From positions 930,001 to 994,000 of the forward strand of contig JBBPUQ010000005.1 of NCBI GenBank assembly GCA_038501195.1: a DNA stretch of 64,000 bases, in the 5' to 3' direction. Within the stretch, counting starts at the first letter, position 1; each line of letters starts with the position of its first letter. Below the pieces are notes generated by a model that did not search any database, was not told the DNA's origin, and worked only from the letters and a program-made list of their open reading frames with translations. A program made the translations under genes and the position numbers. This DNA is from Nemania diffusa (Eukaryota; Ascomycota; Sordariomycetes; Xylariales; Xylariaceae). Of this stretch, positions 22,098 through 34,052 are shown in pieces.

Positions 22098-23408
22098 CTA
22101 AACCTCAGTCCGTGGGCTCTCGCGTTCCCGCTCGTCATTATCGCCAAATTTAGTTATGCCCAATTCGGAGAGCGGCCTCCTTTCCCTGCGCAGCACGGAT
22201 CCCTGCTTCAGCTTGCGCTTCAGAACCTCTATCTCCCTGTGGACTTTCTTCTCTTCGTCTTCTATCGAGAGCATGGTGCCCTCGATACTTAGGTACCCAT
22301 AGTCGCCGCTACTGCCCACCTCGTAGTTCTTGATGCGGAAACATATTGGCGTGTCGGCTGTGACTTTGGCGCCCTCCCCGTCTACCCAGTATCCGGTGGC
22401 GTGGACCACCTCGGTAGGCTCTTGCTCTTGCTCTGCCTCGGGGCTGTCTTCGGGCGAGGTCTCGGAGGTGGGAGTTGCGGGGGTCGTCTCGTCTTTATGC
22501 TGGTCCACCCACTGCCAGTCCCGTGGCAGTCGCTCGGACTCGATCGAGGCGTTGAATTTGCTCCAGCACACGACGCCGATGTGGCCCTCGCTCTGGATGT
22601 TGACCAGGCCCTCTAACCACGCACCGCGAGAGGGCCGGAAGATGTCGATCTCGACGGTGAGCCAGCCGTAGTTGACGGCGTGCTCGTTGATGGACTCGAG
22701 CACGACTATGTCGTCCATTCCGCTGTCTTGGGTCAGCGAGCCGCTCCCGGGGGCTTCGCCGATGCGCGGGTTGCGGTAGGCCAGGAGGACGCCGCCGAAG
22801 CTTGGCACATAGCGGTTTAGGAGGGGTTCGAGATGCTGGTTCATGTAGCCCTGTAAGGGCTCGTTGATGCCTAGAGGGTGGAGCGGAAGATATTGCGACA
22901 CGGTTTGGGTATAAAAGGGGTATTGGTGCTTCGATGATAGTGTGGCACCGGGGAGTTTTTTGGAACGTGATGAAGCGAGGACCACGACATCTGGATGTTC
23001 GAAAATGTCGTCGTCGAGGTCGTCATCGTGTGATTCTTTGCTCTTCTTCTTCTTTGACTTCTTTGATTCTTTTGATTCCTTTCTGTGTTTCTTCTTCTTT
23101 TCTACTCGTTCTATAGCGTCGTCCCCACCCTCCTCGTTAGCATCTGCGGTGGTGATGATGGTGGCCTCCTCCTCTGTTGTTTTGCTCGACTTGTGGCTTT
23201 TTCGTTTCTGTTTAGGCGCCTCGTCGACTTCTATTAATTCGGCGGGAAGTACTTCTTGTCTAGACTTCTTGCGTTTTCGCTCGTGTTTCTCTGTCTGATT
23301 AGAGTCTCGATGTCGCTTCTTGCTGGTAGCTCCGTCTCTGTGCTTCGAGGATTTTCGGACACTCTCATCACCGGGGCCAATTAACCTTGCAGGCGCTACT
23401 TCCGCCAT
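22098..23408 (-). CDS. rpa43: DNA-directed RNA polymerase I subunit A43
   Basis: A single exon of 436 residues starting at the ATG at 23408 (an upstream in-frame GTG at 23441 is not used). The first 150 residues are a Lys/Glu-rich tail with repeated KKKKHRKESKESKKSKKKK-type blocks, probably nucleolar-targeting. The folded part begins near residue 155 with the Rpb7-N-like domain (QYPFYTQTVSQYLPLHPLGI, GGVLLAYRNPRIGEA). It continues into an OB-fold region (YGWLTVEIDIFRPSRGAWLE, GHIGVVCWSKFNASIESERL). This is the pattern of fungal A43, which with A14 forms the Pol I stalk and contacts the initiation factor Rrn3 for rRNA transcription. Its stop faces that of the permease across about 280 bp. Confidence 0.9.
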   Translation of the reverse strand: MAEVAPARLIGPGDESVRKSSKHRDGATSKKRHRDSNQTEKHERKRKKSRQEVLPAELIEVDEAPKQKRKSHKSSKTTEEEATIITTADANEEGGDDAIERVEKKKKHRKESKESKKSKKKKSKESHDDDLDDDIFEHPDVVVLASSRSKKLPGATLSSKHQYPFYTQTVSQYLPLHPLGINEPLQGYMNQHLEPLLNRYVPSFGGVLLAYRNPRIGEAPGSGSLTQDSGMDDIVVLESINEHAVNYGWLTVEIDIFRPSRGAWLEGLVNIQSEGHIGVVCWSKFNASIESERLPRDWQWVDQHKDETTPATPTSETSPEDSPEAEQEQEPTEVVHATGYWVDGEGAKVTADTPICFRIKNYEVGSSGDYGYLSIEGTMLSIEDEEKKVHREIEVLKRKLKQGSVLRRERRPLSELGITKFGDNDERERESPRTEV

Positions 23409-23746
23409 TTTCGCATCCGCCGGTGAATAAGAGAGTGGCACGTAGCCTAGATTACTGAGGTCGAGATGGCGGGGGGCGGTTCAAATGGTTTAATGGTGAT
23501 AGGTATTCTAGGATTGTCTTGAAAAAATGCGATGCCTGCAGCGGCTGATAAGAAATTTTTATGGAGCATCGGGGATTTTGGGGATAAGAGCCCCGAACCG
23601 TACAGCAGCTACGTAGGTACCGAGGTACCTCTCCTGGCTGGTGGAGTAAATTCTACATGAACTACCTACAATTTGTACACGTTGCATTTGATTGGAAGTA
23701 TGAGAATAGTGTCAATTTCAAGTTCTCTGGTTATATATATATTTTT

Positions 23747-24882
23747 TTACTTACTCGCCTCGCTAATGGCTCTTCCGACGACCTTGGCAAGTGACTCCAT
23801 ATCATCGGGTGCCAGTCCCAGGTTCTCGTTGTCCGTCTTTTCGTAGAGAGTGCCTCCCTCGGCCCATATGCGTCGCAGCGTCGCAGCGGTCGCGAATGGA
23901 TTGCCGTCGTTCCACAGCTGTGTCTCCAAATCTCGTAATTCCTGGTTCGAGGTGTGCTCTACCGCCCACCCCTCTCCCGTCTGTTTCTCGAATTCCCGTA
24001 CGATCTCAAGTGGCGTTGTCACGAACGACTGCACCTTCAATGCCTTGCCCTTCGCGTGATCCGGATTACGCAGTGCTGCTACTAACAACTTACCCACGCT
24101 ATATCCGTCGAGTTAGCCTGCATCGACTCTAGCGTCGTCGTGGTAGTGGTGGTGGTTGTTGTTATCACGAGATTAGAAGCATACAATGTATGTACTGTAT
24201 GTAGAAATCAAAGATAGGGAATGGAGATAGGGAACTACGGTAGATAGAGAACCAAGATAGAAAATGGCAATACGCACTCGGGCATGCTTGTGAAACCAAC
24301 GGCATCGTTGCCACTGCCGACAACCACGGCTTTCCTCGCACGCACATCATAGCCACCTATGGCCTCGAAGCCCGGCAGGAGACTGAAGTACATGTCGATA
24401 TAGGGGCCCGTGACGAGATACGTGTGCTGTAGCCTCTTGACATTGTCGCGGATAAACTCGCGCACCCGGAGCTTGTGCTGATGGGGCTTCTCGTCCTTGC
24501 TGGTGGCATCGTACTCGATGTCCGTGCCGTACTCGCTGGGGAAGAACCACTGGACGCTCGCGCTCTCGTCTGCAAGCCTGATCAGCTCGACCTGAAGCGT
24601 CAGCGCGTTGCGCCCGAGACAGGACACCACCACGTCCACGCCCTCGTATGCGCGCGACACGTCGTCGGCATTATTGACGTCGCCCGTCACGACGCGCAGG
24701 CCTTTGGATTTCCAGGACGACAGCAACGCGTCCTTGGCCGGACTGGAGGCCGTGGCGTCTGATGTGAAAATGGATATACTGTGCCCGGGAGAGGCGCCGG
24801 CGGAGACGATGGCGTCGGTGATGTGTTTGCCGATAGCGCCCGTGCCGCCAAAGATAAGGATCGTGAATGGTAGAGATGCCAT
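23747..24882 (-). CDS. NmrA/isoflavone-reductase-like NAD(P)-binding protein
   Basis: Two exons (24278-24882 and 23747-24098) joined across a 179-bp GTGCGT...TAG intron give 318 residues, the usual length for the PCBER/isoflavone-reductase group. The ATG at 24882 opens MASLPFTILIFGGTGAIGKH, which carries the GGTGAIG dinucleotide-binding loop of the atypical short-chain dehydrogenases. Other marks are VDVVVSCLGRNAL, WFFPSEYGTDIEYD and the splice-spanning GFTSMPDVGKLLVAAL. In plants this family reduces isoflavones and related phenylpropanoids; in fungi members are often stress-related oxidoreductases or redox sensors. The substrate is unknown. The family catalytic Lys probably lies in the conserved segment following FPSEYG (KDEKPHQHKLRVREF). 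Confidence 0.88.
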
Positions 24883-26765
24883 AGTAGCCTGATAATCTGG
24901 CAATGATTTGTTTAATACTCGCAGATAGGTAAGTCGATGGTGGGGTAAGTTAAGTAGTCGTAAGATATGAAGTGTTGTTATTCGAGTCGGTACTGACGGC
25001 AGTTGAAGCTTGATAGGCACAATGCATAAGTCTACTTACTGTACATGTATGCTGCACGATACTTGTGTACCTTTAATAGGTCCGAGGACATACGCATATA
25101 CATCTACTTACATACTTCTGTGAGATATCGTCTTTGGCTCACTTCATTACGCAAGGCGCGCCCTTTTCGCTGCTAGCGCCGGCATAACTAAGAGCAGCAG
25201 CAAGACATTACCTAGTACAACAGTTTCCTGCGTGGGGGGTTGTAACACCAAGCAGCTATTTAGATGCAGTATCCGGCGAGGTATTCTATACTGTATTTGA
25301 GCGTTGTGTCCCGGTTTCCGTAACATCATCTCCAATACCTATGTAGGTACATATCTAAGAGATATCAGGTACTATATATAAATTCCTATCGTAGATAATA
25401 TAAAACAATATTGCGGGCCAATTACTGGTATTAGCCAGTAGAGGAATTCACTTGTGCTTAATAGCCCCCTCGGTATCTTAAATTATTTAACCTAAGCATA
25501 CCTAAACATACACTTGTAGATTGTAGGAATGTCCCGTAGGAAGGACAGTGTACTTAGATAAAGAGCTCCTCATGTTCTCCCTATGATCTCCTCATGGAAG
25601 TTATAAGTTCAGTACAGAAGCAGATCCACTTCGGACTGCATTGCAACACACAGTCTTCATGTATGGTGTCATTGGAAGTACAATGACGGCGGCTTTCTGC
25701 GTCCTTAGGGGTTTTTATTATTTAAATTCATGTACCTTGATTGATAGTGGCTTGTTGTTTGCACCTAGTAGGCTAGGCTAGCACCACTTAAGGAGTGGTT
25801 CTCTTGAACGGTGGGTCCACACCACCACCCACGACCCCCGTTTTTCGTCGTTAGTGGCGTTAGCTATCAAACGCAGGCCGCGGCTAGACCATCAACCTGG
25901 TCCCGACAACCCAATATTCATCAGGGGTGGCCCTTCAGCGCAAGTCAGCCGCTGTCGACCAAGAAGCCTCTACATCGCAAGTTAGCTATCTATCTAGGTA
26001 CTAGTTGCCCATTCTCATGCTGACGAGGCCATGATGCAACGTGAGCCCATTATTTATCGAGTTCAGCGCTGCGCTACCCAACTAGGCGAGGTTTACAGCT
26101 GGGCGCTTGGTGTGTCTGGATGCCAGTAGATACCTAATCCCTAATCTGGATATCGAGCTAAGCAGCAGCTTGCACGCAACCCGGAGGTGTCCGGCTCGAC
26201 ATAACTGCCCCTTAAAATGATATAACCTTCAACTGTCCTTGACTCGGGGTCCGACCTACTTTGCGCCCCGACTATTATAATAGCTTGACCACGTGTGTGT
26301 CTGATACCTACCTTCCCAGCTGTCCAAACTCTTATACTTCGGCCATTAAGATCGTCGGATCGACGCTTTTGACAACTTCCGCCTTACGCAAAAAATACGG
26401 CAGTCCAAACAAATCCTCAACCCACCTAAAACCCACTCATACTCCTTTATCATCAAAACCCCCCGGCCGTTTGAAGAACTCGCATTTATAGGAACAATCA
26501 CGTTATTGCCCTATTACGTCGTTCTTCTTTCAAGCGTGGAGTAGCTGGTGTAGTACATACCTACTTAGGCAAACACTTAGCATCTATCAAACATCTGTCA
26601 CCCATCACCGCCAAATTCGTTCGCATCAACAGTCGATACCTACCTGTCTCTCAATATCGACCGTACCAACAATCTGATGTACTTGCCAGAGCCCACCACA
26701 CGCTGTAATTGCGCTTCATTCCCGCGCAGCTGGTGGCCTTCGACCCATCTAATCTAGTCGGATCC
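24883..26765. other. Divergent intergenic region
   Basis: 1.9 kb between the NmrA-like gene (-) and the small hypothetical gene (+). It has AT-rich stretches and scattered GTAGGTAC-type motifs. The last 250 bp are rich in CATC and ACC repeats and read like a fungal 5' leader. No other gene seen. Confidence 0.5.
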
Positions 26766-27293
26766 ATGGATCAACAATTCGAGAATAGTGCCCGGTGGGC
26801 GGCAGCAGCGCAAAACCTCGACTTCGCTATGCAGGAATATCTCTTACTGCAAGACCAGCACGAGGAACTCTGCCAGCGCCTTCACGAGCTCAGCCCGCTC
26901 TCGTCATCATCATCACTATCGGCAACAACCAAAACGTCGCCATCATCGCTAGCGCCCACAACCGCAACGTCGCCCTCGATCTCCTCGACTCGCTCAGTCA
27001 GGGACGGCCCCGCCCCCTCCCGGGACCAACGGACGACATCGCACACGTACCGTGCCCGCACCAATCAACGCGAGGCCGTGCGCAACGAATCACTTGTCGG
27101 AGAGGTAGCGGCGGGCGAGCGCAAACTGTTCGATGTGAACGAGGGGATGAAGCGGGCGCTGACAGAGCTCCTAAACTGCGAGGTCGTGCGCCAGGACAGA
27201 GCCATGCGCACGTGGGTGCAGACCCGGCTTTTGGAGACGGAGAAGGAGCTGCGGCGCGAGCGGAGGCGGCGAAGCTCGGCGACTGTGGATTAA
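26766..27293 (+). CDS. Hypothetical protein with C-terminal basic helix
   Basis: A single exon of 175 residues from the ATG at 26766 (the frame is open upstream only to a TTG at 26709). The N-terminal 50 residues (SARWAAAAQNLDFAMQEYLL, then QDQHEELCQRLHEL) and the C-terminal 60 (GEVAAGERKLFDVNEGMKRA, then VRQDRAMRTWVQTRLLETEK) look like amphipathic helices. They are separated by a Ser/Thr/Pro-rich linker of low complexity. The ending is strongly basic (ELRRERRRRSS). I do not recognise a named family. Helix-forming ends and steady codon use suggest a real gene; a small coiled-coil or nuclear adaptor role would be speculation. Confidence 0.65.
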   Translation: MDQQFENSARWAAAAQNLDFAMQEYLLLQDQHEELCQRLHELSPLSSSSSLSATTKTSPSSLAPTTATSPSISSTRSVRDGPAPSRDQRTTSHTYRARTNQREAVRNESLVGEVAAGERKLFDVNEGMKRALTELLNCEVVRQDRAMRTWVQTRLLETEKELRRERRRRSSATVD

Positions 27294-28337
27294 ATGAGCT
27301 GGCTGGCCGCGACCCGCGGAATCCATCATAATCGTCGATTGAAGTAGAGAAAAAGTAAAAGAGAGCGAAATGGACGGCAAAAAGGGAAAAAGATGATAGA
27401 TATATGGAGTACTTGCCACCGGCCTAAAGTGTTTTATTTGTCGGGATTCAATATTGTCTGGGAGCTGCGGCCATCTGTTCGTGCCACTTAGCAAAGTGGC
27501 ATGATGGCTGGGGTACTTGGTTGCTTTTTGGCCCCCGTGCGTAATACACGCATGGGAGGGAATGGTGTCACCCGTGATCGGATGATACGGGCGGAGTTGG
27601 GGATCTGGCGTTCGAGGAATCTAGGGTTATAGCTATCTAATTGTTAGGGTTGTTTGGAAGAAACTGGAGCGCTTGAGCTTTGAACGATGATCTCCAATCG
27701 ACATCTATGCACTGCGCTGAATAGGCAGCAGAATCCTACATTCAAAGGTGCTTGTCGAGCATCTTACATCCTATTTTTATTTTCAACATACCCGTTCAGC
27801 ACCTACGAGGTGTTAATGTATATCTAATCTACTCTACATACATATACGGAACCAGGTGCTCAATCATGAATGTGATGTCATACTTGATAACTACACACTA
27901 CTGGAACTGGACATTGAAGTGATATTTCAAACGATTCATCATGGCTTGTTGTTAGAAGATATTTAAAATGAGCACAATCTAAGCAACAGTATCTTAAACC
28001 AGCTCGTGGGCGTACGATATTTCTGCGCAAATAAAGTTGCCGTACTCTGTAGAATGTACCTAAGCTACCTATCGATATGTACTTAGTAGGTAGAGGCATG
28101 CTCTATACCTAGCTACAGCATACCGTACTATACGATTAAACCTCCGATCAACTTGCATCTTTAAACACATTCTATTCCTCGCTCATGCGCAAGCACCTAT
28201 TGACTATTGCGCGCGTTCTGAATTTCTAGACACGGTTCATATTTTTCGTTCGCAGCCCCTATATCTCGTCTGCTAGGCCACTGAGGTTCCTACGTGAGGA
28301 ATAGACTGCTAGGCAAGTCTGTCGCGGCGCTGGCGTC
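27294..28337. other. Intergenic
   Basis: 1.04 kb between two plus-strand genes. AT-rich from about 27760. It carries the cyclophilin promoter; I see no gene. Confidence 0.5.
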
Positions 28338-29866
28338 ATGTCGGTCCTGTTTGAGACCAGTGCAGGCGATATCGTGATTGACCTGCTAGTAGATTACGCG
28401 CCTAAAGAGTGCCAGAAGTATGTTAACTACCTATTGCTAGCTCTGAAGACTACTAGATTGTGAATTCCTCGGCTGACCGCGTTATGTGTAGCTTTCTCAA
28501 GCTCTGCAAGCTCAAATACTACAACTTCTCGCCCATCCACTCGATCCAGCAGAATTTCTCGTTTCAGACCGGTGACCCTCTCGGCCCCAACTCGACTGAT
28601 TCCGATGGCGGCTCGTCTATATGGGGCCTTCTAGACGGTCCCTCCAAGAAGAACTTCCCCGCCACCTTCCACCCCAAGTTGAAGCATGTCGAACGCGGCA
28701 CCGTGTCTATGGCTACTGCGCCACACCCCTCAGATCCGGACGTTCGCCTCGCCGCGAGCCAGTTCCTCGTTACCCTAGGCGACAACACCGATTATCTTGA
28801 TGGCAAAGCCTCCATCTTCGGCAAGGTTCTTGAGGGTTTCGATGCCCTCGAGAACATCAACGGCGCCATCACCGACAAAGACGGCCATCCGCTAGTAGAC
28901 ATCCGCATTAAGCACACCATAGTCCTTGATGACCCTTTCCCAGATCCGAGCGGTCTACGCGAACCTAGTCAATCCCCACAACCGTCCAAAGCTCAGCTCG
29001 CCACTGTGAGGATTGCCGATGACGACGCCGCCGACTTGGACAAAGAGGTCGATCAGGATGCCGCTGAGAAGCTGCGTCGCGAGAGGGAGGCCCGCGCACA
29101 GGCATTGACTCTTGAGATGATGGGCGATCTACCCTTCGCCGAGGTAAAGCCTCCCGAGAACATCTTGTTTGTTTGCAAGCTCAACCCTGTCACTGCCGAC
29201 GCCGATCTCGAACTCATCTTCAGCCGTTTCGGCAAGATTCTATCTTGCGAAGTCATACGCGACAAAAAGACAGGCGATAGCTTACAATATGCTTTCATCG
29301 AATACGAAGAAAAGAGTGCCTGCGAAGCCGCTTACTTTAAGATGCAAGGAGTGCTCATCGACGATCGAAGAATACACGTAGATTTCAGTCAAAGCGTGAG
29401 CAAGTTGGCTGACAGTTGGCGAGGCGGCGAAAATGCCAAAAGAAAAGGTAGAGCTGGTGGCCGCGGCGGCTGGGGCGGCATCCAAGGTTTGGAGAAATGG
29501 CGCAAGTATAAGATCGAGGAAAATCGTGGTAACGATGACCATTATAGCATGGTCCATGGAGAAGAAGAAATGCGCGGGAGACATCAGCGGCAGCACGACG
29601 ACGAGGGTCACCGTGCTGGTCCATCGGGAGAATCAAATCGTCGACCGGAACGCGATATGGAGAGGAGGAATGATGGAGAGAGGGACCGTCGCCGGGACGC
29701 AAGGTACCGAAGCCGCAGTCGGAGCCCTAGGAAAGACAGACCTTGGGGTGGAAACAGTCATGTTGGAAGACGAGACCGTGATTCTCGGCGGAACGACTCG
29801 TATCGCCAGGATTATCCTGGACGCCGTGACCGAGGTCGCGATGATTATCGCGATCGAACGAGATAG
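28338..29866 (+). CDS. cyp6: Cyclophilin-RRM protein, PPIL4/Cyp6 type
   Basis: Two exons (28338-28417 and 28492-29866) give 484 residues. The order is a cyclophilin-like domain (residues 1 to about 165, beginning [17 protein letters not shown]), a linker, one RRM (about 248-326, [13 protein letters not shown] with RNP-like YAFIEYEE), and an Arg/Asp/Ser/Gly-rich tail resembling RS domains. This is the PPIL4 architecture, a nuclear protein associated with the activated spliceosome. In active cyclophilins the catalytic Arg stands in FHR; here the equivalent stretch reads [14 protein letters not shown], so the Arg is missing, as in other PPIL4 members. Prolyl isomerase activity is therefore probably weak or absent and the domain likely serves binding. 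The first intron has a GTATGT donor, and the model follows the conserved [15 protein letters not shown] join. Confidence 0.92.
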
Positions 29867-32800
29867 CCGGTATAGCGGAGACTCCGAGCAGCTATACTTC
29901 CCTCAATTCGCCTTCCAAGGGCTCTCTCTCGGTCACGAAACACGGCTGCTGTCTTAACCAGATAGAACCCATTTACCTACGGTTAGCTGTCCTTCACATT
30001 TCACAAGGACTGTGTTTGTGTCACGGCTCAATGATTATAGTTCACAGAGCTCCATCAGCTCTGAACGCGGCATCGGGGTTACTATTCTATGATAGTACCC
30101 TCCCGGGGTATCCTGTCTGATATAACTCTATATCGTGGACAACGACGGTACCATCTCTGTCAGACGCGTACCTAACTTCACGTGGTTGTAGAGACAAAGG
30201 GATGAGAATGATCCAGCTTGTGTCCCCAGTCGAGGTGATTTCTAGGACTATCAATCCCTGATTCGCCCGATTCCACGATGTAGAGCTCAAGCTTTAGCAC
30301 ATACAGCTTGTGGACGGCTCCAGATCTGGTACGTTTACTTCGGTCGTTTCATCGCCATTTAAACTGCTCCCGCGACGTGTCATTCCTAGAGGTGACCTAC
30401 CGACGCCTCGAAGACTGTTCGACGGGTTACCGAAAAGTTCACCGTCCATGTGACCTCATACCTGATTACACAGAGATTTGCACAAAGTCCAAGAGCCTAG
30501 TACCCTCTACACAAACCGTCGTCCGGCCTCTAGAACTCTCTTTTCACTGGATAGTATCTAGTATGATATTTAGTAACATGCTAATGATTAAAGTCGATGT
30601 AAAGACATATATGCGCATCACGAATGCATATACCTTGACTATATTTAAAGCCGGCACTTATTTATCCCGACATCGATTTTTCCAGCATTGACGTCCTAAA
30701 ATATGTCTACAGTCTCACTCAGCATGAAGCCACCGTGAAACCATCAATCAAATGTGCAGTTTCTATAGCAGGGCACTTCGTTACCTTCACTTTCACCAAG
30801 ACGAGAAACATTATAAGTCACTATGAAAACATCCCATTTCATGTCTGCGCAAATAGAATTTAATTGAGGTTTCTGCGGCTTTTGAGGTGCGGGCATCCAT
30901 ATTACGCCGCATTTTCGTCTACATGTTCATCAAGTCGAGATAAGCAAGGCCGAGGGCCGATTATGCAAGGCGTATTCTCTGTCTTTAGATGCATACTTCT
31001 CTGCGGCTGGGTCGGAACAGGACAGAAGACGGGAGCGGCCTCAGATCCACGCGACGTGGAATTCTGCATTTTATTGCATAACCCGACAGCCACCGCATCC
31101 ACGAAGCTGATGCGGGCTGTGATGGTGTGTCTCTCTTGTCTCGTTATTAACCACCCGAGTCAGAACATCTCTCCAGATCCTCAGGTAGATGGGATCAGAG
31201 GCTCGTGTCTTGCTTCTTTCGCCTTGAAACGCGTCATGAGGTCAATTAAGTAGCTGAACGCTACAGCCGCGATACCACACAAGTATTCTGATCAGGCGGA
31301 TCGCCCCGCAACGTGATATTGCATTCAGCTGCCGCCGTCAGTGATCAGCCCTCCTCCAAGACAGCTTTGTGGTGCGCCCGATACACGTCGATCTTCCTCT
31401 GGCCCCCCTTCAAGCAGCCAAGCCGGCATCTGCAAGGTCCCTACCTTTAACAATCACGCAAGTCTTTCGCACATAATTTATTATGCATCGCTGAAGAAAT
31501 TAAGCCATGGCCTATTCTTGTTTGCGCCTCTCGTTTTAGCGAGGAAGTCGGATGAGGCTACTTTAGACTAGTTTAACCGAGTTCGCCTTCTCATAGTGAT
31601 CAGCCTCGCTTGCCGACCTGTGTATATATATACTACTACAATTTACTAGCTCTTGAGGTCGACGTTGGGAACGAGCTGGAATAGGGAGGCTTTGTCTATT
31701 ATTTGTCCTTATCAGGAACGAACCCAGAAGTCGCCTTCCGACCTCCTAGTCAAGTGTGAGTCTGTGGAACATGAGCATATTCTTCATATCCCTTTTCGAA
31801 ATTGCGCGCGGATGTGTGACCGTAATGAAGGTAGGAGGAGGGGACCGCCACCATCATATGTGGCACACCTTAGCCGGCAGCAGGCCCCTAGCTAGGTTCA
31901 TGCCGCTGGCAAACTGTTTTTCCCATCATGACGGTATTTGTTTCTGAATCAGGGCCAATATTCACAGCCCGGTAGCTTGCTGGGTTCAATTTCTTTCTGG
32001 TGCGTTACTTACGCCACCCCGAACCCGGGCCACTCGCTCGCTCACTCACTCTAAGTAGGTTATGTGCTGTGAAAACTACGGACGCGCGAGCGTCATGTAC
32101 AGCGGCTATGTCCCCTCAGCAGCAAGCGGCGGCGGCGGCGGCAGCGGCGCATCGATTTAGGGGAGATATGAAATCTAGGCCATTGGTCGTGCAAGTTCCG
32201 GATAACTGCAGCCTATACTAGGAGGGTGACAGCGGGGGCTGCAAGAACCCGTTGTGTGTGTCTCTCTCTTGAGGGCAGAAATTCCCGTTTGCTTTCCTGT
32301 GCTCGCTCAGTTTCTGGCCGCTGCTGCTGTGGGCAGCCACCTCAGGCAATCACCAACTAACGAATTGCTGAGTTGCCGGCCGAGTTGTTTTTTTCTTTGC
32401 AGAGGGTGATGCCGAGGGCAATGCAATGGGGCAGCGCGGGAGAGAATAACAGCGAGAGAGAGAGGGAGGGAGAGGGAGAGAAGCTGTGGATGGATGGCCC
32501 TGCTCTCGGCAACTGGGCTGTAGCTGACCAGGCTTTCCTATCTACTCACTGGACAACAGGGTACATTCTTCGGAAATGCAGCTCGCTTATCGGTCCCGTT
32601 CGTGCCCAGGGGGCATATGTGTATGTTATTGGTCGGTGGGTGCGCATGGGTTGAGATGTTTTGCATCAGCTCGTAAGGCGGAGCCGTCGACTGTCTACCA
32701 GTCTACGTACCAGTTCGTGTCTTGTCTCTCGCTGGGCTGTAGGACTCTCTGCTGCATCGGGGTTGAAGGATGCACCATCCGGCTGTTCTTCCCCAACCCG

Positions 32801-33738
32801 GTGAAAAGTCCTATTTTAGTAACCACATGCTTGCTTGCTTGGCCGTAGGCATCTGAGCACGCAACCAGCCCTCTCTCTCGTCTCCTTTCCCTCTCCCGCA
32901 TGATACGAACATGATAATGATTGATGACGATGATGAATGAGTGAGTGAGTGAGTGAACACGCTGGGTTGTCTTAATAGCCAAGTACTCCACTTCTGCAGC
33001 ACATTGCCAGAATGATCTGCTGTGTATTGCTTGCATATCACCTTCGTAACGGCGGACAGGACAAGCCAAGGTCCGTCCATCAGTGGGGGGATATCTAGAT
33101 TGATGCTGCATTGCGCTAGCTGCTTTTTCTTTTAATTTTTTTCTTTCATGATCTACGGCAATCAAGGGGGTATTCCTCGGCGTCGTCAAACACGCAGGGA
33201 AAAAAGTGCAAGACTACCCGCAACCCGTGTTTGTCGCCGACCAGGTGGGAGATGGCACCAGTCGCTTGCTGGATGGATGGCACGGCTCACAGTGAACCGC
33301 AATCCTCCTCGCGAATCTCCGTCTCCGCGTCGCTTTCATCTCACAGATCTCCAGATTCCCCAGTCCCCTGGCCATCGAGCCGGCGTCATGTATGTGTGTG
33401 TGTGTTTCCGGGCGACGCGCGAGCCGTGGACCTCCAGGGCGGCGGCGGCGTGATCCAACTTCCATGTTGGGGCTCCTCTCTCGTGGTAACAGCAGCGTAA
33501 CCCTCGAAACCGACGATAATTACTAACCCTGGCTTTTTGTCGCTGTGTAACACAGTTGGGGGAGGGTAGGACGGCGCTGTCTATCGTAATTCTGCTCACC
33601 TCCGCTCGTACAGCAACCGGGGAATTCAGGGAGGGGTGGCAATGTGCCCTGTGCCGCGTGCTGGAAGTCGGTGCGAACAAACAACTAGATGTTATGATGC
33701 CACTTGACACACAGAGTCTCGATGAAGAAGTCACACCT

Positions 33739-33786
33739 ATCTCTCTCTCTGTGTCTGTGTCTATGTCTATGTCTATGTCTATGTCA
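33739..33786. repeat. Compound microsatellite CT / TCTATG
   Basis: CTCTCTCTCT is followed by TCTGTG-type and then repeated TCTATG units, imperfect at the ends. It lies in non-coding DNA. Confidence 0.85.
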
Positions 33787-34026
33787 CTGTCACAATGGTG
33801 ACGGGGACGCTACGCCCTCTACGAGTTCGCTTCTGTGCCTTAGGTACGTTAATCGTGGCCCATGTAGTCGCCCTTATTCCCTTACCCTACAAAGAAAATC
33901 ATCGGATAGCCGTAGCAGATGCCGCAACCCACATGCCTCGCTGATTCAGGGCTGAAGATCTCCCTAGCCGGCGCCATGTGCGGCATTTGGACTGGACTGG
34001 ACTGGGCTGGGCCAGCACCACCACCG

Positions 34027-34052
34027 CCTCCTCCTCCTCCTCCTCCTCCTCC
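34027..34052. repeat. CTC trinucleotide microsatellite
   Basis: About eight tandem CTC units in the ORF-poor region upstream of the Zn2Cys6 gene. Confidence 0.85.

Noticed and set aside
22098..23441. An upstream start for the A43 subunit at 23441
   Set aside because: The codon is GTG; the first ATG of the frame is at 23408 and gives a normal N terminus.
32695..33189. A 164-codon minus-strand frame
   Set aside because: No domain features; it runs through simple GTGA repeats that create the apparent Thr-His-Ser pattern.
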